64,000 bases of DNA from an uncultured Alphaproteobacteria bacterium (GCA_944392535.1 CALXWY010000001.1:248001-312000), one strand, 5' to 3'; positions 32,713-42,117 are shown, counted from the stretch's first letter. Notes: generated by a model from the sequence alone, not told the origin. Numbers and translations are program-made.

Positions 32713-34509
32713 ATGAATCAAAAGTATATCAGAAATTTTGCAATCGTTGCACATATTGACCATGGTAAGTCAACGCTGTCTGACCGGTTGATTGAATATA
32801 CCGGCGGATTGCAATCGCGCGAAATGAAGGCCCAGGTACTGGATTCTATGGACATTGAACGTGAACGTGGAATAACAATCAAGGCGCAAACAGTGCGATT
32901 AAATTATACGGCCAAGGATGGACAGGTTTATCAATTAAATCTGATGGATACACCCGGACATGTTGATTTTTCATATGAAGTATCACGCAGTTTGGCCGCA
33001 TGTGAAGGCGCATTGATTTTGGTTGATGCAACCCAGGGGGTCCAGGCGCAAACACTGGCAAATGCATATTTGGCGTTGGATAACGATTTGGAAATGTTGC
33101 CGGTTCTGAACAAGATTGACTTGCCGTCCAGTGATGTTGATGCCGCACGCCAGCAGATTGCCGATGCGATTGGATTGGACGCGTCAAATGCGATTTGTGT
33201 GTCGGGAAAAACAGGTGCCGGTGTTCCAGAATTGTTGGAAGAAATTGTTCATAAATTGCCCGCCCCAGACGGTGATGAAAATGCCCCGGCGCGCGCGCTG
33301 TTGGTGGATTCGTGGTATGATTCTTATCTGGGGGTTGTGATTCTGGTGCGGGTTGTTGATGGGCAATTGGCGCGTGGTCAGAAAATTCGCTTTATGGCAA
33401 CAGGGGCAGAATATGTGATTGAAAAAATCGGATGTTTTACACCAAAAATGATTGATACAGATGCGTTGTTGACCGGTGAAATCGGATTTATTATCACAGG
33501 AATGAAAACAATCCATGATTGCAAGGTCGGCGATACAATTATTGATGCGCGTGCGGGTGCGGCGTGCGAACCGTTGCCGGGTTTCAAGCCGTCTGTGCCG
33601 GTTGTTTTTTCGTCGTTTTTCCCAGTATCGGCGGATGATTATCCGAATTTGCGCGATGGCGCGGAAAAATTGGCGTTGAATGACGCGTCGTTCGTGTTTA
33701 CAACAGAAAAGTCATCTGCACTGGGGTTTGGATTGCGGTGTGGGTTCTTGGGGTTGTTGCATATGGAAATTATCAGTGAACGTTTGCGCCGTGAATTTGG
33801 ATTGAACTTGATTAATACGGTGCCAAGCGTGTTGTATAAAATTCATATGCGTGATGGCAGTATCGTTGATCTGGAAAATCCCGCAGATATGCCAGATGTT
33901 ACAAAAATTGAATCTGTTGATGAACCGTGGGTGCGGGCAACAATTATGATGCCTGATAAGTATATGGGCGGAATTATGTCACTGTGTTCCGAACGGCGCG
34001 GGGTGCAAGAAAATATCTCTTATGTTGGTAATCGCGCCGTGTTGGTATACCAGTTGCCATTGGCGGAAATTGTGTTTGATTTTTATGACAGGGTAAAATC
34101 TATATCGTCGGGCTATGCATCGTTTGACTATGTCGTTCAGGGATATCAGCCGTCTGATTTGGTCAAAGTGTCCATATTGGTTAATGAAGAAAATGTAGAA
34201 CCACTGTCTTTTATGTGTCATCGCAGCGCCGCAGAAAAACGGGGGCGCCAAATTGTTGAAAAATTAAAAGATTTAATCCCAAGACATCAATTCAAAATTC
34301 CGTTACAGGCCGCAATCGGTGGTAAAATTATCGCACGTGAAACAATTGCGGCATATCGCAAGGATGTAACAGCAAAATGCTATGGCGGGGATATTACGCG
34401 CAAGCGCAAATTGCTGGAAAAGCAAAAGGAGGGAAAAAAACGTATGCGGACATTTGGTAATGTGGAAATACCCCAGTCTGCATTCATAAACGCATTGAAA
34501 GTAAACTGA
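32713..34509 (+). CDS. lepA: Elongation factor 4 (LepA)
   Basis: LepA is a ribosome-dependent GTPase that acts in translation and 30S assembly. The G domain shows [14 protein letters not shown] and NKIDLP. The C-terminal unique domain ends [19 protein letters not shown] and [14 protein letters not shown], which is diagnostic of LepA. The ATG at 32713 is chosen; an upstream frame from 32689 would overlap the -10 box. 598 residues is the standard length. It begins a run that may include the downstream accessory operon, since only 17 bases separate them. Confidence 0.95.
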   Translation: MNQKYIRNFAIVAHIDHGKSTLSDRLIEYTGGLQSREMKAQVLDSMDIERERGITIKAQTVRLNYTAKDGQVYQLNLMDTPGHVDFSYEVSRSLAACEGALILVDATQGVQAQTLANAYLALDNDLEMLPVLNKIDLPSSDVDAARQQIADAIGLDASNAICVSGKTGAGVPELLEEIVHKLPAPDGDENAPARALLVDSWYDSYLGVVILVRVVDGQLARGQKIRFMATGAEYVIEKIGCFTPKMIDTDALLTGEIGFIITGMKTIHDCKVGDTIIDARAGAACEPLPGFKPSVPVVFSSFFPVSADDYPNLRDGAEKLALNDASFVFTTEKSSALGFGLRCGFLGLLHMEIISERLRREFGLNLINTVPSVLYKIHMRDGSIVDLENPADMPDVTKIESVDEPWVRATIMMPDKYMGGIMSLCSERRGVQENISYVGNRAVLVYQLPLAEIVFDFYDRVKSISSGYASFDYVVQGYQPSDLVKVSILVNEENVEPLSFMCHRSAAEKRGRQIVEKLKDLIPRHQFKIPLQAAIGGKIIARETIAAYRKDVTAKCYGGDITRKRKLLEKQKEGKKRMRTFGNVEIPQSAFINALKVN

Positions 34510-34526
34510 TATAAAGGAACTGGGCC

Positions 34527-34943
34527 ATGTCTGTGTGGACGTATATACTTAAAACACCAATAAAAGTAATTCGGGCGGATTTCGCAGAATATAGAAAACT
34601 GAATCAAGACATTGCGCGTGTGGGACGTAATATGCAGAATGCACGTGTTAATATGATTGTGCGTATGGGGAAAAAATGGTGCATGGTTCCATCGGCACGT
34701 GCGTATGCGGGCTGTGTGCAAAAATCTTGGACCCCAGAGTTAGATATTCAAATGGGAATTAATGTATTGCGTGAATATGAATGTGAATGTCCGTTGTTCG
34801 TTCCAAACTGGTGGCCGTGTAATCAAGTAAACTGTCTGTATCACCAGTTTAACAACAAGTATTTTGAAAATAAAAATATTTATGAAGTTCTGAAACGTAA
34901 TAAGTCTGGGTTTTGGAAAGAAAAGTTTAACAAGGTACGATAA
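34527..34943 (+). CDS. Small Cys-motif protein, paralogue 1
   Basis: A 138-residue protein I do not recognise. It begins with YILKTPIKVIRADFAEYRKL and continues as a predicted helical region. A CECPLFVPNWWPC stretch leads into the shared motif CNQVNCLYHQFNN, and the C-terminus ends FWKEKFNKVR. The motif Cx4Cx(Y/F)(H/Y)(Q/E)xN is common to three genes here. No signal peptide is visible. It starts with AAAGGAAC upstream, 17 bases after lepA. The Cys pair may bind metal; this is inference. Confidence 0.65.
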   Translation: MSVWTYILKTPIKVIRADFAEYRKLNQDIARVGRNMQNARVNMIVRMGKKWCMVPSARAYAGCVQKSWTPELDIQMGINVLREYECECPLFVPNWWPCNQVNCLYHQFNNKYFENKNIYEVLKRNKSGFWKEKFNKVR

Positions 34944-34960
34944 ATGGTGGGGCTGTTGTT

Positions 34961-35242
34961 ATGTCTGGGTGGAAATATTTAATTAAAACTTCGCGGAAAA
35001 CGTTAAAATCAGATATCACAGAATATAAAAAACTGTGTGAACGTCTTGTGGATGCCAGGCGACAATATAATTTATCACGTGCATCCTTTACAGATGTTGG
35101 ATGTACGCGTTATCCATGCAAAGACATATATTGCAAATATTATGAAGTTAACCGAAATTATGGCGAAACGTTGCATATGATGCATATGTTGGAAAAACAG
35201 CGCAAGATTTACTGGGTGCAAAAGTTTGCAAACTGTCGGTAA
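34961..35242 (+). CDS. Small Cys-motif protein, paralogue 2
   Basis: 93 residues, the shortest of the three related proteins. It opens YLIKTSRKTLKSDITEYKKL, then has CTRYPCKDIYCKYYEVNR, matching the shared Cx4C motif, and ends YWVQKFANC. It lacks the longer central section of the other two. The ATG lies 17 bases after the previous stop, so the genes form one operon. It has no recognised function. Confidence 0.65.
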   Translation: MSGWKYLIKTSRKTLKSDITEYKKLCERLVDARRQYNLSRASFTDVGCTRYPCKDIYCKYYEVNRNYGETLHMMHMLEKQRKIYWVQKFANCR

Positions 35243-35261
35243 AAAAAACAAGGTGAATGTT

Positions 35262-35558
35262 ATGAATAAATTTAACGTTGTAAAAAAAACTGTTTCTGAT
35301 TGTTTTAATATACGGCCGGGTGTAATCAATAAAACAACTCATCTGGAAAATGATTTAGAATTGGACAGTCTGGACAGAATTATATTACAGGCGAAAATAG
35401 AATCAAAATGTAAAAATTTTTATCCAAATGTTAAAAACTGGGTGGAAAATGTTCAAACGGTCGGTGATATCGCAGATTATGTTGATATGTGCAATCATGT
35501 GAATTGTAAAAAATTCGGACTTATTGGGCTTATCGGCCGTTTCGGAAAATCAATGTAA
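35262..35558 (+). CDS. Acyl carrier protein-like protein
   Basis: A 98-residue protein with the ACP signature LELDSLDRIILQAKIE, in which the Ser of DSL is the site for 4'-phosphopantetheine. The surrounding helices (LENDLELDSLDRI, TVGDIADYVDM) match helices 2 and 4 of an ACP. Unlike the canonical acpP nearby it has a Cys-containing, Gly/hydrophobic C-terminal tail (about 20 residues, KKFGLIGLIGRFG). AAGGTG precedes the ATG at 35262. It is probably a specialised carrier protein acting with its operon partners, but its substrate is unknown. Confidence 0.65.
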   Translation: MNKFNVVKKTVSDCFNIRPGVINKTTHLENDLELDSLDRIILQAKIESKCKNFYPNVKNWVENVQTVGDIADYVDMCNHVNCKKFGLIGLIGRFGKSM

Positions 35559-35575
35559 ACAAGGGAAATAAAAAT

Positions 35576-35944
35576 ATGAAAAGAATTCAATATATGTTAA
35601 CAACACCAATAAAACAACAACGTGCAGATTTGAACGAATTTCGCGAGTTAACATATAGGTGCGCATCGTTAAGATTGGATAAAATATGTACATACAATTC
35701 TTTGATTCGTAACCTGGGGAAAAATCAAAATCCAGACGATGTTCGGGCATGTGTGAAACGGGAAGCCGGGACAGACGATTTGTTTTGTGAAAAATTTAAT
35801 CCAAATAATATGATGGGGGCGTGCGATGAACAAAATTGTCCTTTCTATCAGCGCAATAATGCATTCTTTAATATTTTGAAACGGTATGAAAGCGCGATTA
35901 CAGCACGGCGTGATTTTTGGGATAATAAAATGAATCAGCGTTAG
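35576..35944 (+). CDS. Small Cys-motif protein, paralogue 3
   Basis: 122 residues, opening YMLTTPIKQQRADLNEFREL and carrying CDEQNCPFYQRNN, the Cx4Cx(Y/F)(H/Y)(Q/E)xN motif shared with the first two. It ends RRDFWDNKMNQ, similar to the FW-KFN end of paralogue 1. It lies 17 bases after the ACP-like gene. All three look like members of one family not known to me. Confidence 0.65.
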   Translation: MKRIQYMLTTPIKQQRADLNEFRELTYRCASLRLDKICTYNSLIRNLGKNQNPDDVRACVKREAGTDDLFCEKFNPNNMMGACDEQNCPFYQRNNAFFNILKRYESAITARRDFWDNKMNQR

Positions 35945-35967
35945 TCTTTCTGGACGGGGGGAATATC

Positions 35968-36966
35968 ATGGCACATCAATTCTTTTTTAATCCGTTTATA
36001 TTGGATAACTTGCCGGCACCAAGTGCGGGATTTGATGTGGTCCAGGATATATCTGAACCGCGTCTGCGTATGTATATTACCAGTCGCGGGATAAAAACAT
36101 TCTTTGTGCGTAAACGTGTACATGGGCGGGACAAGCGTATAATAATTGGAAATTATCCGGATATTGATGTTGAAACAGCACGTGGAATGGTGCCATCTGT
36201 GTTGGCGCGCGCAATGGAAAAACCACGCCGTCGCAATAAAAAAATTACAATGCGCAAATTTCTGGATATATATTTGACGAACCGAATTCGCAGAAACAGT
36301 TATTCGCGCGAAAAATTGGAACACGCAATAAGACGGCATCTGTCACCACTGTTTGATATGCCATTGAATGAAATTTCAGATGCTGATATTGCCAATGTTA
36401 TCAGATGTATCCATGGCCCGGCCATCGCAGCCCGTATGCAGGATTTGTTACAAAGTGTTTACAAGTATGCAATTGATAATGGGTATGCCAATGAAAATCC
36501 AGTTGCGAAATTACAGAAAATAAAGCCTGTGCGTCGTGTGCGGCCGTTGAATATGGCGGGGGTCCATCGGCTGGTGGGGGCAATAAAACGCGAACCTGTC
36601 CAGAATTTGCGCGCGGCGTTTTTAATGCTGGTGTACGGTTTCGCACCGAAATCACGTGTCTTTGCAATGCAATGGCGTGACCTGGATTTTAACCTTTATA
36701 TGTGGAATGATTGGCCACTGTCTGATGCCGCGGTTGTTTTGTTACAGGATTTGCCGCAAAATGGCCGTTGGGTATTTCCTGGACGGGGACGGGGGCATTT
36801 GACTGATCCGCGTGTCGCATGGCAGCGGATTGTGACCAAGGCCGGTATCCCAAATGTGACAATGGACGATGTGCATAAATTCTTGATGCGACAATTGGTC
36901 TGGGCCCCAGACAAGGAAGATATTCGTGCAAATATGAATGATGTTTTGGTAAATGCGCTTGGTTGA
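35968..36966 (+). CDS. Tyrosine recombinase-like protein lacking catalytic residues
   Basis: The 332-residue protein has the N-terminal integrase domain pattern of P4-type integrases (RLRMYITSRGIKTFFVRKR, IIIGNYPDIDVETARGMV) and a SAM-like core-binding domain (about 90-170). In the catalytic domain the usual TG(x)R box reads YGFAPKSRV, the HxxR box reads DDVHKF, and the C-terminal Tyr region is missing. A K-containing beta strand is also shortened. So, by eye, all RKHRHY residues appear lost. GGGGGG precedes the ATG. It may be a DNA-binding or regulatory protein, or a decaying mobile-element relic. Confidence 0.65.
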   Translation: MAHQFFFNPFILDNLPAPSAGFDVVQDISEPRLRMYITSRGIKTFFVRKRVHGRDKRIIIGNYPDIDVETARGMVPSVLARAMEKPRRRNKKITMRKFLDIYLTNRIRRNSYSREKLEHAIRRHLSPLFDMPLNEISDADIANVIRCIHGPAIAARMQDLLQSVYKYAIDNGYANENPVAKLQKIKPVRRVRPLNMAGVHRLVGAIKREPVQNLRAAFLMLVYGFAPKSRVFAMQWRDLDFNLYMWNDWPLSDAAVVLLQDLPQNGRWVFPGRGRGHLTDPRVAWQRIVTKAGIPNVTMDDVHKFLMRQLVWAPDKEDIRANMNDVLVNALG

Positions 36967-36983
36967 TACATATATTTTTGCAT

Positions 36984-37046
36984 TTGTCAAGTGTTTGTTA
37001 TCGTTTGTTATAATTTCTTGACACTGTTTGCATAAAATGATAGTTT
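36984..37046 (+). promoter_or_regulatory. acpP promoter region, two candidates
   Basis: TTGTCA (36984-36989) with TATAAT (37009-37014) has a 19-base spacer. TTGACA (37018-37023) with TAGTTT (37041-37046), preceded by TGA, has 17 bases. The second gives the better placed start for acpP. Confidence 0.5.
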
Positions 37047-37102
37047 TAAGTAATGACGCCCGTGTTCGGGCCAAAAATTTAACAAGAATAAAGGATAAAA
37101 AT

Positions 37103-37336
37103 ATGACAACTTTTGAACGTGTAAAAAAAATTGTGTCTGAAAAATTGAGTATACCAGAAGCGCGAATTGAAGAAAATTCGTCTTTTGTAAATGATTTGGG
37201 CGCAGATTCTTTGGACGTCGTGGAATTTGTTATGGCCGTGGAACAGGAATTTGGTATTGAAATTCCAGATGATGCCGCAGCAAAATTAACAACTGTGGGC
37301 GAAGCGGTTAAGTATATTGATGCACATAAAAAATAA
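37103..37336 (+). CDS. acpP: Acyl carrier protein
   Basis: ACP carries growing acyl chains on a phosphopantetheine arm through fatty acid synthesis. The 77-residue protein has the four-helix sequence of AcpP with [20 protein letters not shown], whose Ser is the modification site, and the acidic [12 protein letters not shown] region. I choose the ATG at 37103 (AAAGGATAAAA upstream). It is followed by a terminator and then fabF, its usual partner gene. Confidence 0.95.
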   Translation: MTTFERVKKIVSEKLSIPEARIEENSSFVNDLGADSLDVVEFVMAVEQEFGIEIPDDAAAKLTTVGEAVKYIDAHKK

Positions 37337-37368
37337 TAGTTTGGGGTTTGTGTATCAAGAATAGTAAA

Positions 37369-37404
37369 GTCCGTCGCGATATTTTTTGCGTGACGGATTT
37401 TTTT
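37369..37404 (+). terminator. acpP terminator
   Basis: TCCGTC (37370-37375) pairs with GACGGA (37392-37397), plus inner CGC/GCG, followed by seven T residues. Confidence 0.8.
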
Positions 37405-37473
37405 CTGTACGTTGATTGTTAAACGTTATATTATAATTGCATCGTACAGGTTTTATTACAAAGGATATGTGGT

Positions 37474-38727
37474 ATGAAAAGAGTTGTTATTACCGGCATG
37501 GGAATTGTATCACCGGTTGGAACAGGCGTTGAATATGCATGGAAAAATATTGTTAATGGTGTGTCTGGGGTGCGGAAAATTGATACATTTGATGCATCTG
37601 ATTTGGCATCGCAAATTGCGGGATTACCGGTTGTGGGGACTGAACCAGGGCAATATAATCCAGATGCGGTTGTTGATGCGCGCGAACAGCGTAAAATGGA
37701 TAAATGTATTATATACGGCGTTGTTGCCGCAGATGAAGCAATCAAAGATGCCGGATTGGCCGAATACGATGGGGACAAAACCAGAATGGGCGTTTCAATT
37801 GGTGCGGGCATTGGTGGATTGAATACGATTTATGATAACTGTGTTGAATTGTATGCAAATGGTCCACGACACATCAGTCCGTTCTTTATCCCAAAGGTTA
37901 TTATTAATATGACCGCGGGACATGTTTCTATTAAATATGGGCTGAAAGGACCGAATCTGTCTGTTGTTACAGCATGCGCGTCGGCGGCGCATTCAATTGG
38001 CGAAGCCGTGCGGTTAATCCAGCATGGTGATGCAGATGTTATGGTTGCTGGTGGTGCCGAAGGTGCGGTTGGTAAAATTGGTGTCGCGGGATTCTGTGCA
38101 ATGAAGGCGTTGTCAACGCGTAATGATGAACCAGAAAAAGCATCGCGCCCATGGGATAAAGGTCGTGACGGATTTATCATTGCCGAAGGTGCCGGTATTT
38201 TAGTTCTGGAAGAATACGAACATGCGATTAAGCGTGGCGCAAAAATTTATGCCGAAGTCGCTGGGTACGGTTTATCCGGTGATGCATATCATATTACAGC
38301 ACCGGCCCCAGGGGGCGAAGGTGGGCTGCGTGCAATGCAGGCGGCATTAAAAGATGCCGGAATGCAACCGGGCGACGTTGATTATATCAATGCACATGGA
38401 ACATCAACAGGTTTGGGTGACATGGGTGAATTGGCCGCGGTAAAGACGTTGTTTGCCGGTGCCGATGTTTCAATGTCTTCAACAAAATCTATGACAGGTC
38501 ACTTGTTGGGTGCCGCCGGTGGGATAGAGGCGATATTTTGTGTGATGGCAATTCGTGACGGAATTGTGCCACCAACAATTAATCTGGAAAATCCAGAAGA
38601 AGAGGTTGGTGATTTTGATTTAGTTCCGAATGTTGCCAAAAAACGCACGGTTGATGTTGCGTTAAGCAATTCGTTTGGTTTCGGTGGTACGAATGCCAGT
38701 TTGATTATTAAACGATTTGAAAAATAA
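37474..38727 (+). CDS. fabF: 3-oxoacyl-ACP synthase II
   Basis: FabF condenses malonyl-ACP with acyl-ACP in chain elongation. It has the thiolase fold with TACASAAHSIG (active-site Cys), INAHGTSTGLGD (His) and SMTGHLLGAAGG (second His), and a Gly-rich C-terminus (NSFGFGGTNASL). The 417 residues match FabF. AAAGGA lies upstream. The separate terminator after acpP suggests fabF has its own promoter, which I could not identify with confidence. Confidence 0.94.
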   Translation: MKRVVITGMGIVSPVGTGVEYAWKNIVNGVSGVRKIDTFDASDLASQIAGLPVVGTEPGQYNPDAVVDAREQRKMDKCIIYGVVAADEAIKDAGLAEYDGDKTRMGVSIGAGIGGLNTIYDNCVELYANGPRHISPFFIPKVIINMTAGHVSIKYGLKGPNLSVVTACASAAHSIGEAVRLIQHGDADVMVAGGAEGAVGKIGVAGFCAMKALSTRNDEPEKASRPWDKGRDGFIIAEGAGILVLEEYEHAIKRGAKIYAEVAGYGLSGDAYHITAPAPGGEGGLRAMQAALKDAGMQPGDVDYINAHGTSTGLGDMGELAAVKTLFAGADVSMSSTKSMTGHLLGAAGGIEAIFCVMAIRDGIVPPTINLENPEEEVGDFDLVPNVAKKRTVDVALSNSFGFGGTNASLIIKRFEK

Positions 38728-38728
38728 A

Positions 38729-38752
38729 AAATGCCCCGAATGGGGCATTTCT
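38729..38752 (+). terminator. fabF terminator
   Basis: AAATGCCCC (38729-38737) pairs with GGGGCATTT (38742-38750), a 9-bp stem. The following T-tract is short. Confidence 0.7.
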
Positions 38753-38815
38753 TATATCTTGTTTTATTTTTATATACATATTTTGTATGAATAAAATCAA
38801 TTAACGCGATAGATA

Positions 38816-38840
38816 AAAAAAACGGGCAATGCCCGTTTTT
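38816..38840. terminator. Terminator at the end of the acyl-CoA synthetase gene
   Basis: AACGGGC (38821-38827) pairs with GCCCGTT (38831-38837), with A- and T-tracts on both sides, so it can work in both directions. The acyl-CoA synthetase stops at 38844. Confidence 0.75.
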
Positions 38841-38843
38841 TTA

Positions 38844-40526
38844 TTATTTGTCATCATCTTTGCCGAATCCAATCGTGCTTTTGATTGGTTCAATAATTGT
38901 GTTTTTGGCACTGTCCAGCGTGCGTATTAATGCACGACGAATTTTGCCACTGATTGTCATCGGCAGACTGTCCACGAATTCAATTACACGTGGATATTTG
39001 TATGATGCAGTGCGACTGCGTACATGATCTTGTAATTGACGCACAAGAACATCTGTTCCTTGGAAATATTTATTCAGAACAATTGTCGCCTTGACCGCCA
39101 TGCCACGTGATGGGTCGGGAATTCCAGTAACGGCAACTTCGCGGACGGCGGGATGTTCCAGCAGCACACTTTCAACCTCAAACGGGCTGACGCGATATCC
39201 AGACGTTTTGATTAAATCATCGTTCCGGCCAACAAACCAATAGTATCCATCGTTGTCGCGGTACGCCACGTCCCCAGTATGATAGAATCCATCACGAAAT
39301 ACCTGGTTCGTCAGTTTTTCGTTTTTATGATAACCCTGGAATAATCCCACAGGACGGCCATTTTTTAATGATACGCAGATTTCACCAACTGTACCATTCG
39401 GAACAGGGCGTCCGCCTTCGTCCAATAACTGAACATCCCAGCCTGCGGCCGGCATGCCCATACTGCCCGGTTTGGGTTCAATCCATTGATTTGTAAACAG
39501 CATTATGCATGTTTCTGTTTGACCGAAACCTTCGTGTAATTTGATGTCTGTGGCCGATTGAAAGCGTTCAAAAACTTCTGGATTTAACGCTTCGCCGGCA
39601 ACGTCAGCCTTGGTCAATGCGGATACATCATAATGTGTGAAATCAGCGTGTATTAACATTTTATATACAGTTGGGGGTGCACAAAATGATGTTATGTGGT
39701 TGTCTGACATCGCGGACAATAAATCATGTGCGGTCGCGATTCCGGAAAAGTCATATACAAATACGGTCGCGCCCGCCAGCCATTGGCCGTACATTTTGCC
39801 CCATGAACATTTTGCCCATCCTGATTCAGACAATGTAAAATGAATGTCGCCATCATGCAGACGTTGCCAAAACACGGCGGTGTTTATATGCCCCAGCGGA
39901 TATACGAAATTATGTGCAACCATTTTGGGTAAATCTGTGGTGCCACTGGTGAAATATATTACCATCGTATCAGTGTTATTATTTGGGACACGTGCAAATT
40001 CAGACGGCATTGTTTCCAGTGCGCCATCAATATCTGGGGTTAATATTAATTTAACATCAGATGTGCCGATTGCCGTCTTGATTTCGTTTATAATATGTCC
40101 ATCGTCGTATGCAAAAATATATTTCGCGTCGGCCTGGCGAATGCGGTATTCAATATCTTCGGCCTTTAACTGATTCGTTGATGGAATTGGTATGATTCCA
40201 GCCTTGTGCATGGCCAACATTAAAATCCAATATTCCCAGCGACGACGCATGAACAGCAATGCAGTGTCGCCACGGTTCATGCCAAGTGATGTTAAATAAT
40301 TTGCCAGTGCGCCCGACATTAACGATAAATCACGAAATGTAAAACGTTTGATTTCCCCCGAATCGTCGGTCCACAATAATGCCAAATTATTCGGTGTTTC
40401 TGTTGCCAATACATCAATTACATCATATGCAAAATTAAAGTTTTCTGGAACAACAGGGGCGCCATTTTGGATATAGTCTTCGTAACTGTCAAATTTATCT
40501 TTTTTCAGGAATTTTGATGCAAACAT
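38844..40526 (-). CDS. Acyl-CoA synthetase (AMP-binding)
   Basis: The enzyme activates a carboxylic acid as an acyl-adenylate and transfers it to CoA. The AMP-binding signature YFTSGTTDLPKM, the HEGFGQTETC motif, the YHTGDVAYRD hinge region, GRNDDLIKTSGYRVSPFEVE and the C-terminal PMTISGKIRR with the catalytic Lys are all clear. By motif spacing it looks like the medium-chain or ACSM-like branch, but the substrate is uncertain. I choose the ATG at 40526, with AAAGG about 10 bases upstream; this gives 560 residues. The alternative ATG at 40550 has no Shine-Dalgarno. Confidence 0.85.
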   Translation of the reverse strand: MFASKFLKKDKFDSYEDYIQNGAPVVPENFNFAYDVIDVLATETPNNLALLWTDDSGEIKRFTFRDLSLMSGALANYLTSLGMNRGDTALLFMRRRWEYWILMLAMHKAGIIPIPSTNQLKAEDIEYRIRQADAKYIFAYDDGHIINEIKTAIGTSDVKLILTPDIDGALETMPSEFARVPNNNTDTMVIYFTSGTTDLPKMVAHNFVYPLGHINTAVFWQRLHDGDIHFTLSESGWAKCSWGKMYGQWLAGATVFVYDFSGIATAHDLLSAMSDNHITSFCAPPTVYKMLIHADFTHYDVSALTKADVAGEALNPEVFERFQSATDIKLHEGFGQTETCIMLFTNQWIEPKPGSMGMPAAGWDVQLLDEGGRPVPNGTVGEICVSLKNGRPVGLFQGYHKNEKLTNQVFRDGFYHTGDVAYRDNDGYYWFVGRNDDLIKTSGYRVSPFEVESVLLEHPAVREVAVTGIPDPSRGMAVKATIVLNKYFQGTDVLVRQLQDHVRSRTASYKYPRVIEFVDSLPMTISGKIRRALIRTLDSAKNTIIEPIKSTIGFGKDDDK

Positions 40527-40631
40527 ATTCTGGTTACCTTTTTTGTTCATACATTAATAAATTATAAATAGCCGTATGCAAGTATTGCAGATTATTTTCA
40601 CAAGTAAAACAAAAATAATGAATAAAAAAAG

Positions 40632-40660
40632 TTGATTTTTTATTCCCATGGGTGCATAAT
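40632..40660 (+). promoter_or_regulatory. tRNA-Pro promoter
   Basis: TTGATT (40632-40637), a 17-base spacer and CATAAT (40655-40660), about 22 bases before the mature tRNA. Confidence 0.6.
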
Positions 40661-40681
40661 CGGCCTGGTTGTTTGGTGTTG

Positions 40682-40758
<77 letters not shown>

Positions 40759-40771
40759 TAAATTTTTTGTG

Positions 40772-40798
40772 CGCCGTGGTGGCGTTTTTATTTTTTGT
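40772..40798 (+). terminator. tRNA-Pro terminator
   Basis: CGCC (40772-40775) pairs with GGCG (40781-40784) across loop GTGGT, followed by a long T-rich tract. The stem is short. Confidence 0.5.
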
Positions 40799-40838
40799 AA
40801 TTTGCATTCGTTTTTTTATCTGTAATAATATGTATGCT

Positions 40839-41852
40839 ATGAGAAAGAAATTAAAAATTCCAAATAACAGAGTACTGGGTATTGTTGGCTTTATTGTTGT
40901 TATTCTGGTGATATTGTTATATCTGTTTGGTATTCGCAGTGTCGTGTCGCATGATGTGACGTTTGAATTGTCGCGTGGTACCACTGTGTCCGCGGTGGCG
41001 ACACAGTTAAATGCCATAGGGGTGATTGATATGCCAGGACTGTTCAAAATCGCAGTTCGTGGTAATGGTGGGCAAATTCAATCAGGACTGTATGATATTC
41101 CACGTGGAACCAGTGTATGGCGTATCGCCCGCATGTTTGCCAATGGTGACGTGGCGTCAACAACAATTGTTATCCCCGAAGGTTTAACAGTACAACAGAT
41201 TAAGCGATTGTTGCTGGACGAATCTGGGTTAACAGGTGGTGTTGAATGTGGTCCGGGGACCGATTTGCCGGTGTGTGATTTGCATGATGGGGATTTGTTC
41301 CCAGATACATACCGGGTTGCGCGCGGCACGTCGCGATTGGCAGTGTTGGATTTAATGCGTAAAAAAATGCTGGATTTGCGTCATAATTGGGAACGGGGTG
41401 GGGCGATTGCGCCACGGCCGTTGAAATCTTGGAACGATGTGGTTACATTGGCGTCCATTGTTCAAAAAGAAACGCCCAAAAAATCAGAAATGCCAATAGT
41501 GGCCAGTGTGTACCTGAATCGGTTGCGTGATAATATGCGTTTACAGGCGGATCCGACGGTGGTTTATGCGGTGACGCGTGGACTGGGGGATATGCAGGGG
41601 CGCCCGTTGTTGCGTGAATACCTGAAAACAGACAGCCCATATAATACATACACGAATCGCGGATTGCCGCCGGCACCAATCGCGAACGTTGGTCGTGATG
41701 CGATATATGCTGTCTTGCAACCCGCAGACACAAATTATTTGTTTTTTGTCGCAGATGGTACTGGTGGGCATCGTTTTTCGTCGTCGTATGACGAGCATAT
41801 GAAAAATCATGCGAACTGGCGCGTGATAAAAAAAATTCAAAATCAAAAATAA
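40839..41852 (+). CDS. mltG: Endolytic murein transglycosylase MltG
   Basis: MltG is an inner-membrane lytic transglycosylase that cuts nascent glycan strands. A single N-terminal membrane segment (about 10-30) is followed by a LysM-like region and the YceG catalytic domain with ASIVQKETPKKSEMP, VASVYLNRLRDNMRLQADPTVVYAV and SPYNTYTNRGLPPAPI, then LFFVADGTGGH. These match the family. The start is uncertain: ATG at 40839 is chosen over the ATG at 40830, and neither has a strong ribosome binding site. It lies next to fabF-acpP in many genomes. Confidence 0.88.
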   Translation: MRKKLKIPNNRVLGIVGFIVVILVILLYLFGIRSVVSHDVTFELSRGTTVSAVATQLNAIGVIDMPGLFKIAVRGNGGQIQSGLYDIPRGTSVWRIARMFANGDVASTTIVIPEGLTVQQIKRLLLDESGLTGGVECGPGTDLPVCDLHDGDLFPDTYRVARGTSRLAVLDLMRKKMLDLRHNWERGGAIAPRPLKSWNDVVTLASIVQKETPKKSEMPIVASVYLNRLRDNMRLQADPTVVYAVTRGLGDMQGRPLLREYLKTDSPYNTYTNRGLPPAPIANVGRDAIYAVLQPADTNYLFFVADGTGGHRFSSSYDEHMKNHANWRVIKKIQNQK

Positions 41853-41919
41853 AAAGTCGTCATTTATTAAAAAAATTAATAATTTATTTATTTAATAATG
41901 GCGTGTATCAATGTAACAA

Positions 41920-41945
41920 AAACGCCGCATTTATGCGGCGTTTAT
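41920..41945 (+). terminator. Terminator after mltG
   Basis: AAACGCCGCA (41920-41929) pairs with TGCGGCGTTT (41934-41943), a 10-bp stem. The T-tract is short. Confidence 0.65.
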
Positions 41946-42026
41946 CAATTATTCACGAATTTTATCCGATTCGTTACTGCATATGTTTATAGCATATTTA
42001 GTGTCATTTTGCAAAAATCTTTGAAC

Positions 42027-42056
42027 TTGAAAATCGGTGATTGTGGACTATACAAT
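42027..42056 (+). promoter_or_regulatory. Promoter of the first beta-barrel gene at 42 kb
   Basis: TTGAAA (42027-42032) with either TATACA (42049-42054, 16-base spacer) or TACAAT (42051-42056, 18-base spacer). Confidence 0.5.
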
Positions 42057-42117
42057 ATTTATGACCGGGGTGGAAAATCTGGTTTTTTGCTAACTTAACA
42101 TAATAAAAGGACAGGAA

